Of a stretch of 64,000 bases of DNA, positions 45,009 through 59,034 are shown in pieces (positions within the stretch are counted from its first letter, which is position 1; each line of letters opens with the position of its first letter). The DNA lies in NCBI GenBank assembly GCA_963680875.1, contig OY804579.1, positions 17,841,804 through 17,905,803 on the forward strand. The letters are read 5' to 3'. The DNA is from Bathymodiolus brooksi. Its lineage: Eukaryota; Mollusca; Bivalvia; Mytilida; Modiolidae. The notes below the pieces were generated by a model. That model did not search any database and was not told the DNA's origin. It saw only the letters and a list, made by a program, of their open reading frames with translations. The position numbers and the translations under genes were made by a program.

Positions 45009-48000
45009 AGATAGCTATAATTGTGATACATTGACATTGTTATCACGTGGTATATACGTATTATAGTGCATTGTTTTAAATATTAAATTTTAAAACACTT
45101 TGTATACGTTATAAAACCCAACATCACTTATTACTACTGAAGATAACACTGGAAATTACAAGTAAAGTACTGATTTAAAACTGCCTAATTAATTATTATA
45201 ATTATGTTGTTCACAATATTTTCTGTCGTTTGGCACTTTTGTAGTTTTTGACTTATCAATGAGACCGGATGGCTTGTATATATATATCATTTATGTTTTT
45301 ATCTTCATTCCATCAAACAGAAAATTAAAACAATAGCCATTATACAAAAAGCATTTGTAAAACTAAAATTACAATAAGAAGGAACAACACAAGTAAATCT
45401 ATCAATAAAAAAACACATTAGAATGAAATATAAAATTATAATGACCAATAGAGATTAGTGTTATGGTGTTTTAGCGCCACTTTCAACAATATTTCAGTTA
45501 TATCGTGGCGATCAGTTTTATTGGTTCAAGAAACAGGAGTACTCGGAGAAAACCACCGACCTGCCGAAACACACTGACATACTTTATCACATCATGTTGT
45601 ATCGAGTACACCTCGCCTGAGTGAGGTTCGTAATCACAACGTTAGTGGCGATAGGCACTGATTGCATAGGTAGTTATAAACCCATCATCACTCATTACTA
45701 CTGAAGATAATACTGGCAATTACAAGTAATGTACTTATTTATAACTGTCTAATTAATTAATGTAATTATGTTGTTCACAATATTTTCCGTCGTTCGGCCC
45801 TTTAATAGTTTTTGACTTATCAATGAGACCTTAGTGTATGTGTGTAATGCTCTGATTAAATATCATGTATATATCATCATTCCACCCAACAGAATTGCTT
45901 GATTGTTGTTTTGTTTTTGTTTTTGTTTGTTGTTGCTGTTTTTTATTGCTGTTTTTCTTTGTTGCTTTTTGTTGTTGTTGCTGTTTGGTTTTTTTAATTT
46001 ATTTATATTTTTTCGTTATTTTTTGTTATGATTTGTTTGTTGTTGGTGGTGTTGTTTTTAAGGGAAGGAGTGGGGATGTACTACATATTATACCTGTTTG
46101 TCAACTTGTGGAATTCCCTACACATCCAAATCCCTTTCGGGCAATGTAAACTAATCTATCGAATTCGTCGTGTGTTGTCCTAAAAATGGTTAATTCTATG
46201 TTCTTATCTCTGCCTTTAAGTTGTAGCTTATTATTAAAATATAGAACGGAATTCGGACAACGCTGAACTGTATGCACGCCTTTTCAGAAAGTAGGTGTCA
46301 GATTTTGCGAAGTTGTCCAAAGTCAGTTCTGGAGATCTCAAACTAAGATGGTGACATTTATCCCATTTAAGGACGTGTACCATTTTGTATATAAATATGC
46401 AGATCTATGATCATGAATTATATAATTGTAGAGAAGTATTTAACCATCAGAACCAAAGCAATTTATTCAATCGACAAACAAAGCAAAAGGATTTATATTA
46501 AAAGCAAGTCCTTGTCTCAGTTGGATTTGGGAATTCCGCAAGCTTAGAGTAAACAATTCACAAGTTTACAAACGAGCGAAATTCGTAGCTCTATTGTAAA
46601 AGGAAAATCCCACAAGGAAACGTTAAATGCATCGGTTCACGGCGCAGTTAACCTTTACATTTGTGCTATTTTATTTACATTGTAAATATATTCATATTTG
46701 CTACGTGTTAGAGATTGTATTTCACAAAGCAAGATCAAGTGATGATATTTCAATTCAAAAGTATAAAGGGTTTACAAAGCACATGTAGCTATAGAGAATT
46801 ATTACTGTTATAAAGTCACTAGCACTTCCAATATCAATTCAACGACTTCTGTACTTCCAATCTCCCCCTAAATGGACAATAAAAGAAATACAAGACATGT
46901 GCTATGCGGAAAGGGAAACATGAATTAATAGCGTACAGTTATGATCAATAACAATCAGCTTAAAGGTGCCATATATTAAATCTTTTTGTCGGGCAAAGAA
47001 AATGTGTTGGACTAATAAACTATTAGACCCACTGAATGTTGCAGTCTTGAAGTCTTTACTTCGATGCAAAGATGGGGAGGGGATAATAGTATGTGCTTCA
47101 ATAGATGCTTTCATTCACTCCATTCAACGACTGAAATATATTTAGTAAAGTGCACTTATCTATATCTTAAATTCATATTTTATCATGTGATATCTTTTAC
47201 GGAACAATTTGTACTGTTTTGGCCTCAATTTAAGACGTGGCAATGAACATTTTTTAGCATCTGTAATTTAGACGAAAAAAAAACAAATAAAAGTACCGTT
47301 CTTTTATTCAAATTTACCGAGGTATCTAATGGTATTTTCTTTCATATACTATTACCTCCTTGTTGTTGTGAATGTGTTTATCTTATTACACATTTTTTGC
47401 ATTTAATTGAACTTTTATTATTACGTCACAATATTATACAATTATAGCCTTTTGATTAAATCAATACTTATAGATTATTATATGGCATTTTTCATATGAC
47501 ATGTCATATCAATCCGAGACGCCCATATTAGCCCGAGGGCTAATGTGGGTCGAGGTTTCATATGGTTGTGATATGAAAAATGCCATATTTTCAGAAACCA
47601 TAGCTTGATATGGGATATTATGCAATAATGCCATATTGTGTCTACTAGACATAATCCTTATACAGTTACACTTATACAACAACACAAGATGATTTAATCT
47701 TTGGTTCATAAAGGAGTGTCATCATTCGTTGCATAACGAGCATTTTCCATGTTTTCTCCGTTATCCATTTTGACAGTAGCAGACGACGGTAGTAAGCAAA
47801 GATACATTAATAACGAAAACTTATCGGACCGCAAAATGTGAATTCCTGGAAAAAAATTATTTTTCCAAAAAAGACATCATAATTGTGAAAAAAAAAAAAA
47901 AATACTCTATGTCATGCAAAATTTTCGACCGCCATTTTGAAAAATCCATTTAACACCCCATGTAATACGGCACACATGTAAAACGGATCAGGTTATTACA

Positions 48001-50562
48001 CCCCAAGAGATATGACTTGCTACATATCAAATTTATGATATATGAAAAAAATTATACATATTTTGAGTAAGTATATGATAGAATAAGTTATTATGAAGAG
48101 TTTGAAGATACCAAAGGGGCAATCAGAAACCGTATATCGAAGAAGAACAGACAACACAATGGCCAAAAGAAAAAGTACAAAAGGACAAACAATGATCGAC
48201 AAAGCATACATATAAAACTAAAGATCGAGTAACACGAACCCCAATAAAAACCGAGGGTAAACTCATGTGCTCTGGAAGGGTAGGAGTTCCTGCTCCAATA
48301 GTGGCACCCGTCGTGTTAATCTATTTACAAACCCGGTGATAAGTCGTGAATGAGGAAAGGACCGGGAAGTGTTTACGACAAGTGGAACATATCCGTGGTC
48401 ATTTGTGACACAGATATTCCATAACGGTATGCCAAGTCATGGTGGCGACCGTAAACTTTTCGAAGTGATGACTTCAACTTTACCGAAAGGAACCCTTAGT
48501 TCAGTAGCTTCCTTGTTAGCAGCAACCCTCTATCAAGGAAATCCTGATAGGAATCACAAGCTCTGGAATATCGTATCATCTGAGAGATATATACTCCATA
48601 TGCAGGTGCTGCTGTAATGTTGCTACATATAAATGGAAAGTTCACACTGGGAAAATTGAAATCATCTCTTTTGTCGTAAAGTTTCGTTCTTAACCGACCC
48701 TCACTCTCGATTTCGAGGTGTAGGTCAAGGTATGAAGCAGATCTATCAGTATCTGTGGTATCCTTTCTGCCAAAGACTTTTAGATTATTTGGCTTTCCAT
48801 TCTTTTAATCGTACACGATGAAGATTATTTCAGACTCACGCCGTGCTCAATGGAATCCATGTCTACGTTTGTATTCCTATCACTGGGTTGATACCGTCGC
48901 TTGTGGACTATTAGTCCCATAGAGTATCATCCGACTAGGAACTGACATGGTTTATTCGATATATCTATTGTTGAAATTTGCAGTTTCTGAATAATGTAAT
49001 CATTAATAAAACTAGGAACAGACAATACAATGGTCAAAAGAAAAACGACATAAGGCCAAGCAATACTCTACAAAACACTACAGAGAAAACTGAGCAACAT
49101 GAACCTAGCAAAATCTGGGTTCATTGGACTCATTATTTTACATTATCATGCACAATTACGGCAAAAAAAAATCATTAAAGTATGATCTAAAATAAAATAA
49201 TTAACTGATTTGAAAAATTCCTAATTTATTTCCACACATTCTGGAATTCCGACAAGTACCAAGGTTAAATTCGATCAAACACCTTTGGAAATCCCCAAGA
49301 AAGGTGTCTCCTATAAAATATTCGATTGATTTAATAATTGTAATACAATATGCAAGGAAGTTTTAAAGGGAATCTTTCCTATTATTTTTGTTTAATTTCA
49401 TACTGTATATATTTTTAGATTGTTAATTGTATATCTTCAACAGACCGTGTCATACTTGATCAACTTTTTATTCCCTTGGTTTAATGACTGCGTGGGCATT
49501 ACATAGATAAAATATAAATCAGCAATATCAATGTCGATCCGTGATTTTGTTGTATATTTTAATGATGGCGATGACAACGGTATATGGAATGGTCACATAC
49601 CAGTTTTATTTTTGATACAAAGATAACTGCAAAGTACGAGTCAATCAATGTAGCCAGTTATTACAGTGTATAGTACAATTAATAATTTATGGTAATTCTT
49701 AATAACTCAGACTAATACAACTAGAAGTTTTGCATGGGAGGCAATTTGAGATATACAAAGCAGTGAATTCCTTATTAACACAAACTTTACCTAAAGTCCT
49801 TCGGGTTTTATTCAATGCATGCGTGAGCTGCCGGAGTTTATACATAGATAATTTCCTAAAAAAACAGTGTTTAATCCTATAGGAAATAACCATTTAAGGT
49901 CTGTCAATGAAAAATATAGCACGAGCTTAAAATTATTTCTTAGCCAATCATAAACGACAAATGTCATATTTGAAATTAAAAACGCAGATTACTACTTAAA
50001 GAAAAACACGTTAACATTTTATTTTGTTGTTTGCAGAGATAAACAGATAGTCACAAGTTTATTGTTTTCAATAAATTGTATTTTAAAAAGTATTGACACA
50101 AATAAAAAGTAATGAAGATGCTTTGAATCATATCAAATAAAGTGAATTTTCATTAAATTAAAAGTTCAATAATGTGTGTCTTGAACTAGGAAGTGTTATA
50201 TATATCTAAGCATAAATTGATCATGCATATGTGCATCAAACCAAAAAGGGATAATAAAATATTGATATGTGCAAAAGTTTCAAAGATATATTTTGGGGAG
50301 ATTTAAAAAAAAAAAAATATTTACTCCAAAAAAATATTTTTTGCATAACCCTTTAAGGGTACATAATTATGCATGTATGATATGGAAGTAAATACAAAAT
50401 ATAATGACAAAAAAGAATTCATATTATATTATCACTTGATGCATAATAATATATCAACATCTGAATTTTTTTTTTAAACATAGAATTTTTTGAAAATCCT
50501 ATTCTGGTCATAATATATAATATATTTCATGATATGTGGATTTGCATATATATATATACATA
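45009..50562 (+). repeat. Beta intergenic segment, copy 2 (full length)
   Basis: The most complete beta segment: TLR 3' flank, degraded SINE (45466-45680, minus), TTG-rich tract (45895-46075), AT-rich DNA, nested hairpin (about 47480-47590), RT-like remnant (48090-48770, minus) and AT-rich DNA. Its inverted copy is 1276-6824. I see no host gene. Confidence 0.85.
48090..48770 (-). pseudogene. RT-like retroelement remnant with 3' tail
   Basis: Inverted equivalent of 3073-3750, with the same stops and the same tail ending in the complement of TTTGGTATCTTCAAACTCTTC near 48095. Confidence 0.65.
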
Positions 50563-50566
50563 TAGA

Positions 50567-50900
50567 GGGAACGGGTGTGGTCGAGTGGTCTAGGGCGCTG
50601 GACGTAAGGCTAAACGAATGGTGCTGCAGTCTATCAATGGTGTGGGTTCAAATCCCGTCGAGGGAAGAAAACATTTGACAGCTCTAGAATCTAATTCTAA
50701 CACTGTTTGGTTTAATTTTCAGACGTATATATATGTCTGAAAATTAAACTAGTGCTCGAATTAGATTTTTGAGCTGTCAAATTTTTGGTCTTCCTTTCAC
50801 TGGATTTGAACTCACACCATTGATACACTGCAGCACCAATCACTTAGCCGTAAGTCCAGCGCCCTAGACCACTCGACCACATCCACTCCATTCTATATAT
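50567..50900. mobile_element. Inverted pair of tRNA-like SINEs, tail to tail
   Basis: The plus arm (50567-50735) has box A TGGTCGAGTGG and box B GGTTCAAATCCC; the minus arm is 50736-50900. The centre is CAGACGTATATATATGTCTG. It is the best-preserved of the three loci. The heads resemble a class II tRNA (Leu/Ser), but no anticodon stem forms. Confidence 0.75.
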
Positions 50901-51119
50901 ATCATTTGTCTTACTAAACAATCATAAAGGAAATATAGGTTTTAACACGCGATAACTAGTCATTTCCCCCGAGAAACGGGGTATTTCATGAGATCTTCGC
51001 ATGAAATACCAATGATTTTGTTATTTACCATGAGAGAAACTTTGAATTTCGCATTTGAAAAACAAATTGCGATAATCGCCTCTCATACCAATAAACAGAT
51101 AACATATTGAATAAAGTGG

Positions 51120-51323
51120 ACAATACATACCATGTTGGAAAATGCATACCATGCTGAAAAATACATACCATGCTGGACAATACATACCATGCTGGACAAT
51201 ACATACCCTGCTAGAAAATACAATGCTGGAAAATACATACCATTCTGGAAAATACATACCATGCTGGAAAATACATACCATGCTGGACAATACATACCAT
51301 GCTGGACAATGCATACCATGTTA
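51120..51323. repeat. 19-bp satellite, about 11 units
   Basis: Same monomer as at 20836-21131, shorter array, with the same CTAGAAAATACAATG-type shortened monomer at 51205. Confidence 0.9.
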
Positions 51324-53359
51324 TGTAAATGAAATGAAAAACTAAATATTCAACACTGTCGGAACAATTCCAAAATAAATATCAAAATCATATAAAGACA
51401 CAAAATCGATAAATCTAGCCACAAATACATGACTGCTCGCTTTCCTGGAATTGGTATATGCACTTCAATAAAAACAAATGGTGGGGTTAAACTAGTTTCA
51501 TGGGATCAAATCTCCGCTTGAACTTTGACAATGCATTGCTTAAGTGATGGTACAAGCTATTTCTGACAACGAAATAAACTTTAATAAACAAGTTTTATCT
51601 TTCTTATCATAAAATATATTTCCTAATTACGGTAAGGTTATGATAGTCATCCCTAGTTCTTGTCGAGTTTCGTGATAGTCTATCGTCAATAAAAGTTTAT
51701 AATTACATATACAATGTATTTATTGGGAAATAACCCCCGGACTTCCGTCGCCACTGAACTAGATCCCCATAGTATGTATTGCTAAAAAATGATGTTATCA
51801 TTAGTTTTGTATTTAATTGTAATTTCAAAATATTCGTTGATCGAAAACACATTGGTAGATAGTAAAGAAAACTTACAGAATGACAACTAAATTTTAGCTT
51901 GTTAAAGGTTAGGGTTATTGGTGTTGTTTATTATAACTTTCCAGCATTTTCAGCTATAGGTTTGAGTCCACAAAACTAGTCTAACCCCGCCACTTTTTAT
52001 TGAAGTGCCTTTGTATGTTGGTGGTATCGATTCGGCCTCTTTCTGCGGTTTTGGTAATGAACTTTGGAACTGTTCGGACAGTGTAGTATTTTTTTGTTTT
52101 TTTCATTTTACTACTTGAAGAGGAAAGCATAGACCGGTTAAATCCTGCCATAATTAGGAGCCTGGAAAACTTATCATTTGACATGGATATCGGGTATGAA
52201 CTCGCGTCAGTGATGCTAAATAAGCGTAATAACAAAATTACCGAACACCGAGCAATCTTCCAAAGGGAAAGGCAAAACTCATATGTCAACAAACAGACAA
52301 AATCAGTCAACAACCGGAAAACTGGGAAACCGAATTGGCCCTGACTTGGTACAGGCTTTTCCAAAGAAATGGTGGGTTGAATCAGATTTTACGGCGCCAA
52401 ACCTCCCGCTTCCATTACGGTTTAAAGGTTCCGGTTGTCACTATAACAGCATTATTAACAATACTGGGACAAATCAGAGGTCAGAAGTTAACTACCTTAG
52501 CTACACTAACAGCCAGTCCTCTTTCTAAAAGTGATTATTAGTAAAAATATGAAGATACTAAAGAAGTAAACAAAAGTCGTAGATCGGAGAAGCACCGAGA
52601 GCACACTGGTCTAAAGAGATAAAAGAACAGAAAACATTTATCTATAGAACAATGGACAAAAAACCTGAAGATTGAAAAACACACACCTTACTAAAATTCA
52701 GGGATGAGCTCTGGTGCTCCGGAAGGGTAACCAGTTGATGCTTCACTGGTGGTACCCGTTATGTTATTGGTTAAAGGCACCAAATCATCTGTTATGAAAA
52801 TAGCTTTATCTATTAGTATACGATACAGGGAATAAGACTTAACAACAATAGTGTTTGTGGTCACATTTATATGAGTGGATTTAAAATATGATGATTAAGA
52901 ATTTCCTCTTGTTTTTGTAAATTTTACTTCCTGGTTTGTAACAGTGTTACACCTCCCTTGTATACATGATATTGTACAGCAGTTGGTGTGATATTCTAAA
53001 TATGTATCTTATCATGATACATCACTTTGATCATTTCGATATCTCAATATCATTGTCATGGATGTTTCTATTCAGGGACCTATTCGTCTCATCTGGAATT
53101 ATTTGAATAGTTTGCCCCTCTTGTTCTCACAACGTAATTGCAATGAAATTCAACTCATATCTTCATGAGTTAGGTGATCTGAATTTGAGGGTATGTTCCA
53201 AATGTGTGAGCTTATGAATCTGTGTTTGCTATAACAACTGTCACAGCTAAGATTTTATTAAAGGAGAGAGAAGGCTACTCTCAGTTATTGCTTCATCGTC
53301 GTCGTTTGTCTTGAACTATAACGTCTGACTTCAACCAGATGAATTTCACGCTGGAAAAT
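51324..53359 (+). other. AT-rich stretch with no recognised gene
   Basis: Paralogue of 21132-23280, including the block at 52219-52440 related to the 215-bp insertion seen at 24564. No domain is recognisable. Confidence 0.6.
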
Positions 53360-54045
53360 GAGTAGTCACTTTACTCGATACTCTGTGGTCACCTCACTTG
53401 ATGTGATTTCTCCATGCTCGTCACACTGAGTACTCAGTACACTTCGCATGGTACTCTGGTCATTTCACATAGTACCCTGTGTACTCGTCACTGCGTTATC
53501 CTCGCACAGTGGTATCCTCACTGCACTAGTTGGGTACTGATACTATTTTGTCACCTAATTGGGCGCGCTTGATACTCTGTGGTCACCTCACTGTTCTAGT
53601 CATCGGGTACTCTGGTCACCTCACTGCGATAGTCGTTGGATATACTGGTGTCATCTCACTCCGCTAGTTGAGTGATGGTACTATTTGTGACCGCAATGGG
53701 CGCGCTTGGTTCTCTGTGGTCACCTCACTGCGATAGTCGTCTAGTACTCTGGTCACCTAACTACGATATATGGGTACCACACTGAGGTATCCTCAATGGA
53801 CTAGCTTGGTACTATGTTGACACCTCACTGCACTATTTGACGGGTACATTGGTTACCTCAATGCGATGATCGTGGGATATTCTGGACACCTCACTTTGCT
53901 AGCAGGATAGTCTGATCACCTCACTGTGCAAGTCGTAGAGTACTCTAGCAGGGTATTCTGGTCACATTACTCTTGTAGCTGTGTACTTTATCATCGCTTC
54001 AGTGGACACTGTGTGTTTGCCTCACTGGGCATGCTGTGGTCGTCT
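53360..54045. repeat. Degenerate minisatellite, second copy
   Basis: Counterpart of 23281-24000 with the GGTCACCTCACTG core. Confidence 0.8.
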
Positions 54046-54099
54046 GTTGAACTTTAAAATTATATTTTAAATGAACAAAACAGCTGTATGCATATTAAT

Positions 54100-55120
54100 G
54101 AATATGTCAAATAAACGTTAGAGCATACCGAAGGGACAATTCCAAATGAACAATCCAGAGAAACTGGTAACATAGGATACACAAGATGAAAACAACAAAA
54201 TAGAAACACAGCCTAATGTGTGTTCGACACCACTCTACCCAAAGCAAACACAAATTACGTAAGTAAGACATGAACCCTCCTACAAACAAATGGAGATAAA
54301 GACGAATCGAACATGTGGAAATCGTAAGGGACATCACAAAACGGGACTCAGAACGCAAAGACACATAATAGAACAACACAATAAACTGAAAAAATGTGGA
54401 ACACGGACCCCCACAAAAACCAGGGGTGAACGCAGGTCCTCACGAATGGTAAGTAGTTCCTGTATCTTATAAGACACCCGCCGTGCTACTCATATATACA
54501 GTTAATTCCGCTAAAAGTCTTGTCAGTGATAGAGGAAATAAAACATCTACATCAAAAGTAAAAGATCTAATGCCATTTGAAATATGGATATTTCGTACCT
54601 GTCAACCAGATTGTGATGTAGACCGTATATAGGAGCAACGTAGCCTTGTTTGAGTAGCATTTGCGTTAACAGCTGGGCTCTGTCCAGAAAATCACAGTAC
54701 TGGGAACAAGATCTAGAATAGCGTATGAGTTGTGAAATGTAAACCCAATGCGCTTGTGATGCTTGAATATTGCTACTGATGTAGGGGAAGTTGACTATTG
54801 GAATGTTGAAGTAATCGCGTTTGTCGTAGAATTTTGCTTTAATCTTCCTTCGTTGTCGATATCAAGGTGAAGGTCAAGGTAAGTCTCAGACTTTTGAGTA
54901 TTAGTAGTATCCTTAACAACTTTAAGCTCATTTGAATAGATGAGATGTAGATAATCACCAAAAACTTTTCTATCTTTATTCTTGAGAAGCATTTGAAGGA
55001 AGTCTGCATCATAGGAATGTAGAAGCAAATTGGCGAGTAGCGGATCACGGTTCACAATTCGTAAACAACCATCGTTTGTTGAAACACCCGTCCATCAAAC
55101 AGGACAAATATGTTGTCGAT
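54100..55120 (-). pseudogene. RT-like retroelement remnant, uninterrupted copy
   Basis: Minus-strand copy of the YIDD-less element with RDPLLANLLLHSYDADFLQ, FGDYLHLIYSNELKVV and YLDLHLDIDNEGRLKQ. It lacks the 215-bp insertion, giving the empty site at 54720-54735. The tail is at 54107-54540. Confidence 0.65.
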
Positions 55121-55869
55121 TAAAAACCCTAACATTTGAATGATCTCGTCCTGTTAATATTTATAATTATATTTTGAATGTTTTTTGACAAAGTAAGATT
55201 TGTCTCTACCAATAACAAGATAGACTTTCCCTAACAGTACTTGCACATACATGTATACAAGATACAGCATATATTTAGATAAAACGTCCTCCTTGTTTCG
55301 TTTGGGGTTGTATCTCCAATGTATCTGACAAAGATATTATCGCAAAGCTAGTTAATAGTTTATGACTGATGTTGTAATGAAATGGAAGCTAATCTCAAAT
55401 ATAGAAATCTTCCAAACCAGTATGATTTGTGAATGTTAGATATAATTTCAATTAAACGTTTCAAAGCAAAGTATGGTCATGTTAATGCGACTGTTCAAGT
55501 CGTAAGTCCAATATACGTAATGCATATCAACCAAAGTTACCAGCGGCATAAATAAGTTACGATCATCTGTAACAAATGTTACGATCGTCTCCGTAAATAA
55601 TTTTTTTTTTATGTTGCGATCACCTTCGTCATTTTTTCGATAGCTATTTTCTCGATAATGGTGAAGCATGTAGTATTATTTTTTTTTTTTCATATAAGCT
55701 TGTCATTGTAAAGGCCATTTCTTCAGTAGTCTTGCATATGCATAATACATGTCTATCTAGATTATTGTATGTGAAACTATCCATGGAGAATAATACTTCA
55801 TTAAGCTTTAGCGCTTTGTTCTCTATTATTTTCCTTATCACTGCATTGTAAATAATCTTATTGTTAGTG
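55121..55869 (+). other. TLR upstream region, shortened copy
   Basis: Homologous to 26591-27360 and 41756-42460, with about 180 bp missing at 55805. No gene. Confidence 0.6.
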
Positions 55870-55935
55870 TGAATCGTACGGTCTGTTAGACATCAAATCA
55901 GTATTTAATTATGAGAATTGTAAAAATATGTAAAT
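55870..55935 (+). promoter_or_regulatory. Conserved TLR upstream block
   Basis: AATCGTACGGTCTGTTAG, then CAGTATTTAATTATGAG, in which the TATA-like element has one substitution. The block is 20 bp closer to the ATG than in the intact gene. Confidence 0.35.
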
Positions 55936-58387
55936 ATGGCAAATATGTTTTATCTTTCCTTATTTGTGACGCTTTTCGTTGTGTGTTTAAGCCATGCTTT
56001 ATGTTTGGAATCCAAATTGTGTAATGTACCATTTATAATGGATGACGATATAATAAGTGACTGTTCTGCCCGTGGACTTAACAATATTCCACGTGACTGT
56101 CCAGGTAACAGAACACAGCTGATCATGACCGGAAACAACCTGTATTTGTTGGATAATGATGCATTTATTAATTTTCCTAAACTACAGTATCTTAACGTGG
56201 AAAATTGTAACATTTCAAAAACAGGACAAACGCCGTTTACCAAATTAGATTTATTAAGAGAGTTGAACATCAACAACAACCCGTTGTCAGCATTTCAGTG
56301 GAACATTTTAAAACCATTAGTTACCTTGCACACTCTCTGGATATCCCACGACTTATTAGCTACTTATCCTGAACAGTCGTGGATAGATCTTTCAAAAATA
56401 ACACATGTTTTTACAAATGGAGGTCCCACTGAAATTCTTGGAAATGTGTTTACTGCAATGGAAAGTTTAATTTATCTTTATTATGGAGAAGAATCGTGCG
56501 ATATTCAGATTTTATATAATTTTATGCTTGAAGCATTTACAAACATTTCAATAAAAAACTTTAATATTTGAATCGATCTGTCACATTTATTTTCTTGAAT
56601 TAGACGCTTTTCTGCCATTACAGTCTGTATCAAAATTTTCAATTTCACATCAAGGGAAGATGTGGATGTCAAATATGCTTCCAGCATTCCACGTATTCAA
56701 AGATCACGAGATGGAAGAAATCAACTTATCAGACAATTTTCGTACCCACGACGAGTTTATCATAACACCCAGCTTATTTTCCTATATTGGAGATATATGT
56801 GTCAAATCCATCATACTTTCAAAAAATGCACTAAGGCTTATCGAAGGAGACGCTTTACTGAACATGAAATATAAAACATGTTTGGAAAACATTGATTTGA
56901 GTTACAATAAATTTGATTTTCACGAGTGGCTCTTCATAACATTGTTTGTACTATTTAATAATCTGAAGAGCATTAACTTGTCTGGAAAGCTTGTCATGTC
57001 GAAAGAATTTACAATGATTGGTACAAGCTATGCACTAAATTTCCCGAATTCGTTGGAATATGCTGATATATCATATCTTGGTAACCTAGGTGATTCGGGA
57101 AATAGCATTAATATAACTGCAAACAATTTACAATTCTTTGATTTAGCAGGGTCATATTTCTTTAACTGTAATTATAAATGGTATGAACTACATAATGTTA
57201 AAGTACTAAATTTCTCCGATTCTAAATGCTCATCGATAGACAGCAGTTTTTTAAACACATTCAAAAATGTCGAACGTTTAGTAATGAAAAATGCATCACT
57301 TGGTATTGGATTAATTGGTTCAGACAAACAAGGAGCCTTCTTGCGAGGTTTATGATCATTACAATATATTGAATTGTCCAACAATAAATTTACCGAACCA
57401 TTCATTAACGAAATGTTTAGTGATCAGTTTGACTCTTTACTATCGTTGGTGATAGATAATAATTTGTTTAACCATATTCCGGTAATACTATCAAATTTTC
57501 AGAAACTGTACCGGATGGACCTGAGAAACAATAAAATACATATTTTGACACAAGTTGAAATAGAAGATATTGAAAATCTAAATAAAAAAATACATTCGAA
57601 GTTACATTTATTTCTGAATGGAAATCCAATTCTATGTAATTGTGATTCTCTTCATTTTATTGAATGGATATTTTCAACAACTGTACTCTTTGATCGTGAA
57701 GGGAATTATTCCTCTCTATATACCGATGGAAGCTGTAAAACTACTCGTCAAGTCTTTGAACAAATAGAAGATATGTCTCAATTGTGGCTTATTTTAGGTG
57801 TAACTTTCTCATTGGTTCTTATACTGGTTATTATTTTAAGTAGTGTTGCTAATAGATATAGAGTGTCCTTACAATATTGCTCTCTGGTTACTAGAGGAAT
57901 GCATCGCCATTACCGGAAGTTAGACGGTGATTCAAAGGAGTACCAATATGATGTTTTTGTAGCCTATAGTGCTGACGATTATAAATGGGTGTATGGACCA
58001 CTTCAAACTTATCTGGAAAAAAATCAAGGTTTCAAACTTGCACTACATGAAAGGGATTTTGAAGCTGGAAAATATATTGTTGACAATATAATTGACGCTA
58101 TCAATACGAGTAGAAAGATAATCTTTGTGATTTCAAGTTCATTTCTGAGAAGTAAATGGGGTCAGTATGAATTAGATATGACAAGAATGCACATGTTTCA
58201 ACAGAATAGAGAAATGTTAATAGTCATACTATTGGAGGATATGAGTATCAGTAGAATGCCTGCACGTCTAAAACAAATATGGGAGAGCATCACGTGCCTT
58301 GAAGCAGACGATATTGTCCGTGGATGTTCAAATCCTTATAGCAATCATACATTTTGGAAAAGATTAAACCAAGCAATGTCTGTATGA
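55936..58387 (+). pseudogene. Toll-like receptor pseudogene, right end of array
   Basis: Open from the ATG at 55936 to a 1-bp insertion in an A run near 56553, after ISIK. The shifted frame then continues to an AGA-to-TGA change at 57353-57355, after which it is open to the normal stop (58385-58387). The TIR domain is open with YDVFVAYSA, ERDFEAGK and HTFWKRL. Two LRRCT cysteines are lost together: the NYPCIY segment is NYSSLY, and a 15-bp deletion removes the MKIKCV stretch before the helix. LRRNT ICDC has become ISDC. Two simple lesions plus loss of disulphides mark it as dead. Confidence 0.9.
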
Positions 58388-58896
58388 AGATAGTTCTAAT
58401 TGTGATAAATTGACATTGTTACCACGTGGTATATACGTGTTATAGTGCATTGTTTTAAATATTAGATCTTAAAACACTTTGTATACGTTATAAAACCCAA
58501 CATCACGTATTACTATTGAAGATAACGCTGGAAATTACAAGTAAAGTACTGATTTATAACAGTCTAATTAATTATTATAATTATGTTGTTCACCATATTT
58601 TCTGTCGTTTGGCCCTTTAGTAGTTTTTGACTTATCGATGAGACCGGATGGTTTATATATATATATATATCATATATGTTTATATCTTCATTCCATCAAA
58701 CAGAAAATCAAAACAATAGCCATTAAGCAAAAAGCATTTGTAAGACTAAAACTACAATAAGAAGGAACGGCACAAGTAAATCTATTAAAACACATTAGAA
58801 TGAAATATAAAATTATAATGACCAATAGAGATTAGGGTTATGGTGTTTTAGTGCCACTTTCAACAATATTTCAGCTATATCGTGGCGATCAGTTTT
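58388..58896 (+). repeat. TLR 3' flank, truncated at the array edge
   Basis: Conserved with the sequence downstream of all other copies, including a TA microsatellite (58655-58672) and the first 60 bp of the SINE core. Homology ends at about 58896. Confidence 0.75.
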
Positions 58897-59034
58897 GTGA
58901 CTCGTTCGATTCGCTCACTCGCCAACAAACTTCATATTCTGGCTCGGTAGGCTGATTTTTCGGTATCAATCAATTCACATCCAGATAACATATACGTATT
59001 TCTTTTATTTTACAGATATTTCAAGATTTATTTT

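Noticed and set aside
50575..50660. Functional tRNA-Leu or tRNA-Ser gene
   Set aside because: Pol III boxes A and B are good, but no anticodon stem-loop or acceptor pairing can be drawn, and the unit repeats as SINE arms.
45009..55935. Host gene within the 11-kb beta segment
   Set aside because: All longer frames are repeat-derived or antisense to retroelement remnants, and none shows a recognisable domain or exon structure.
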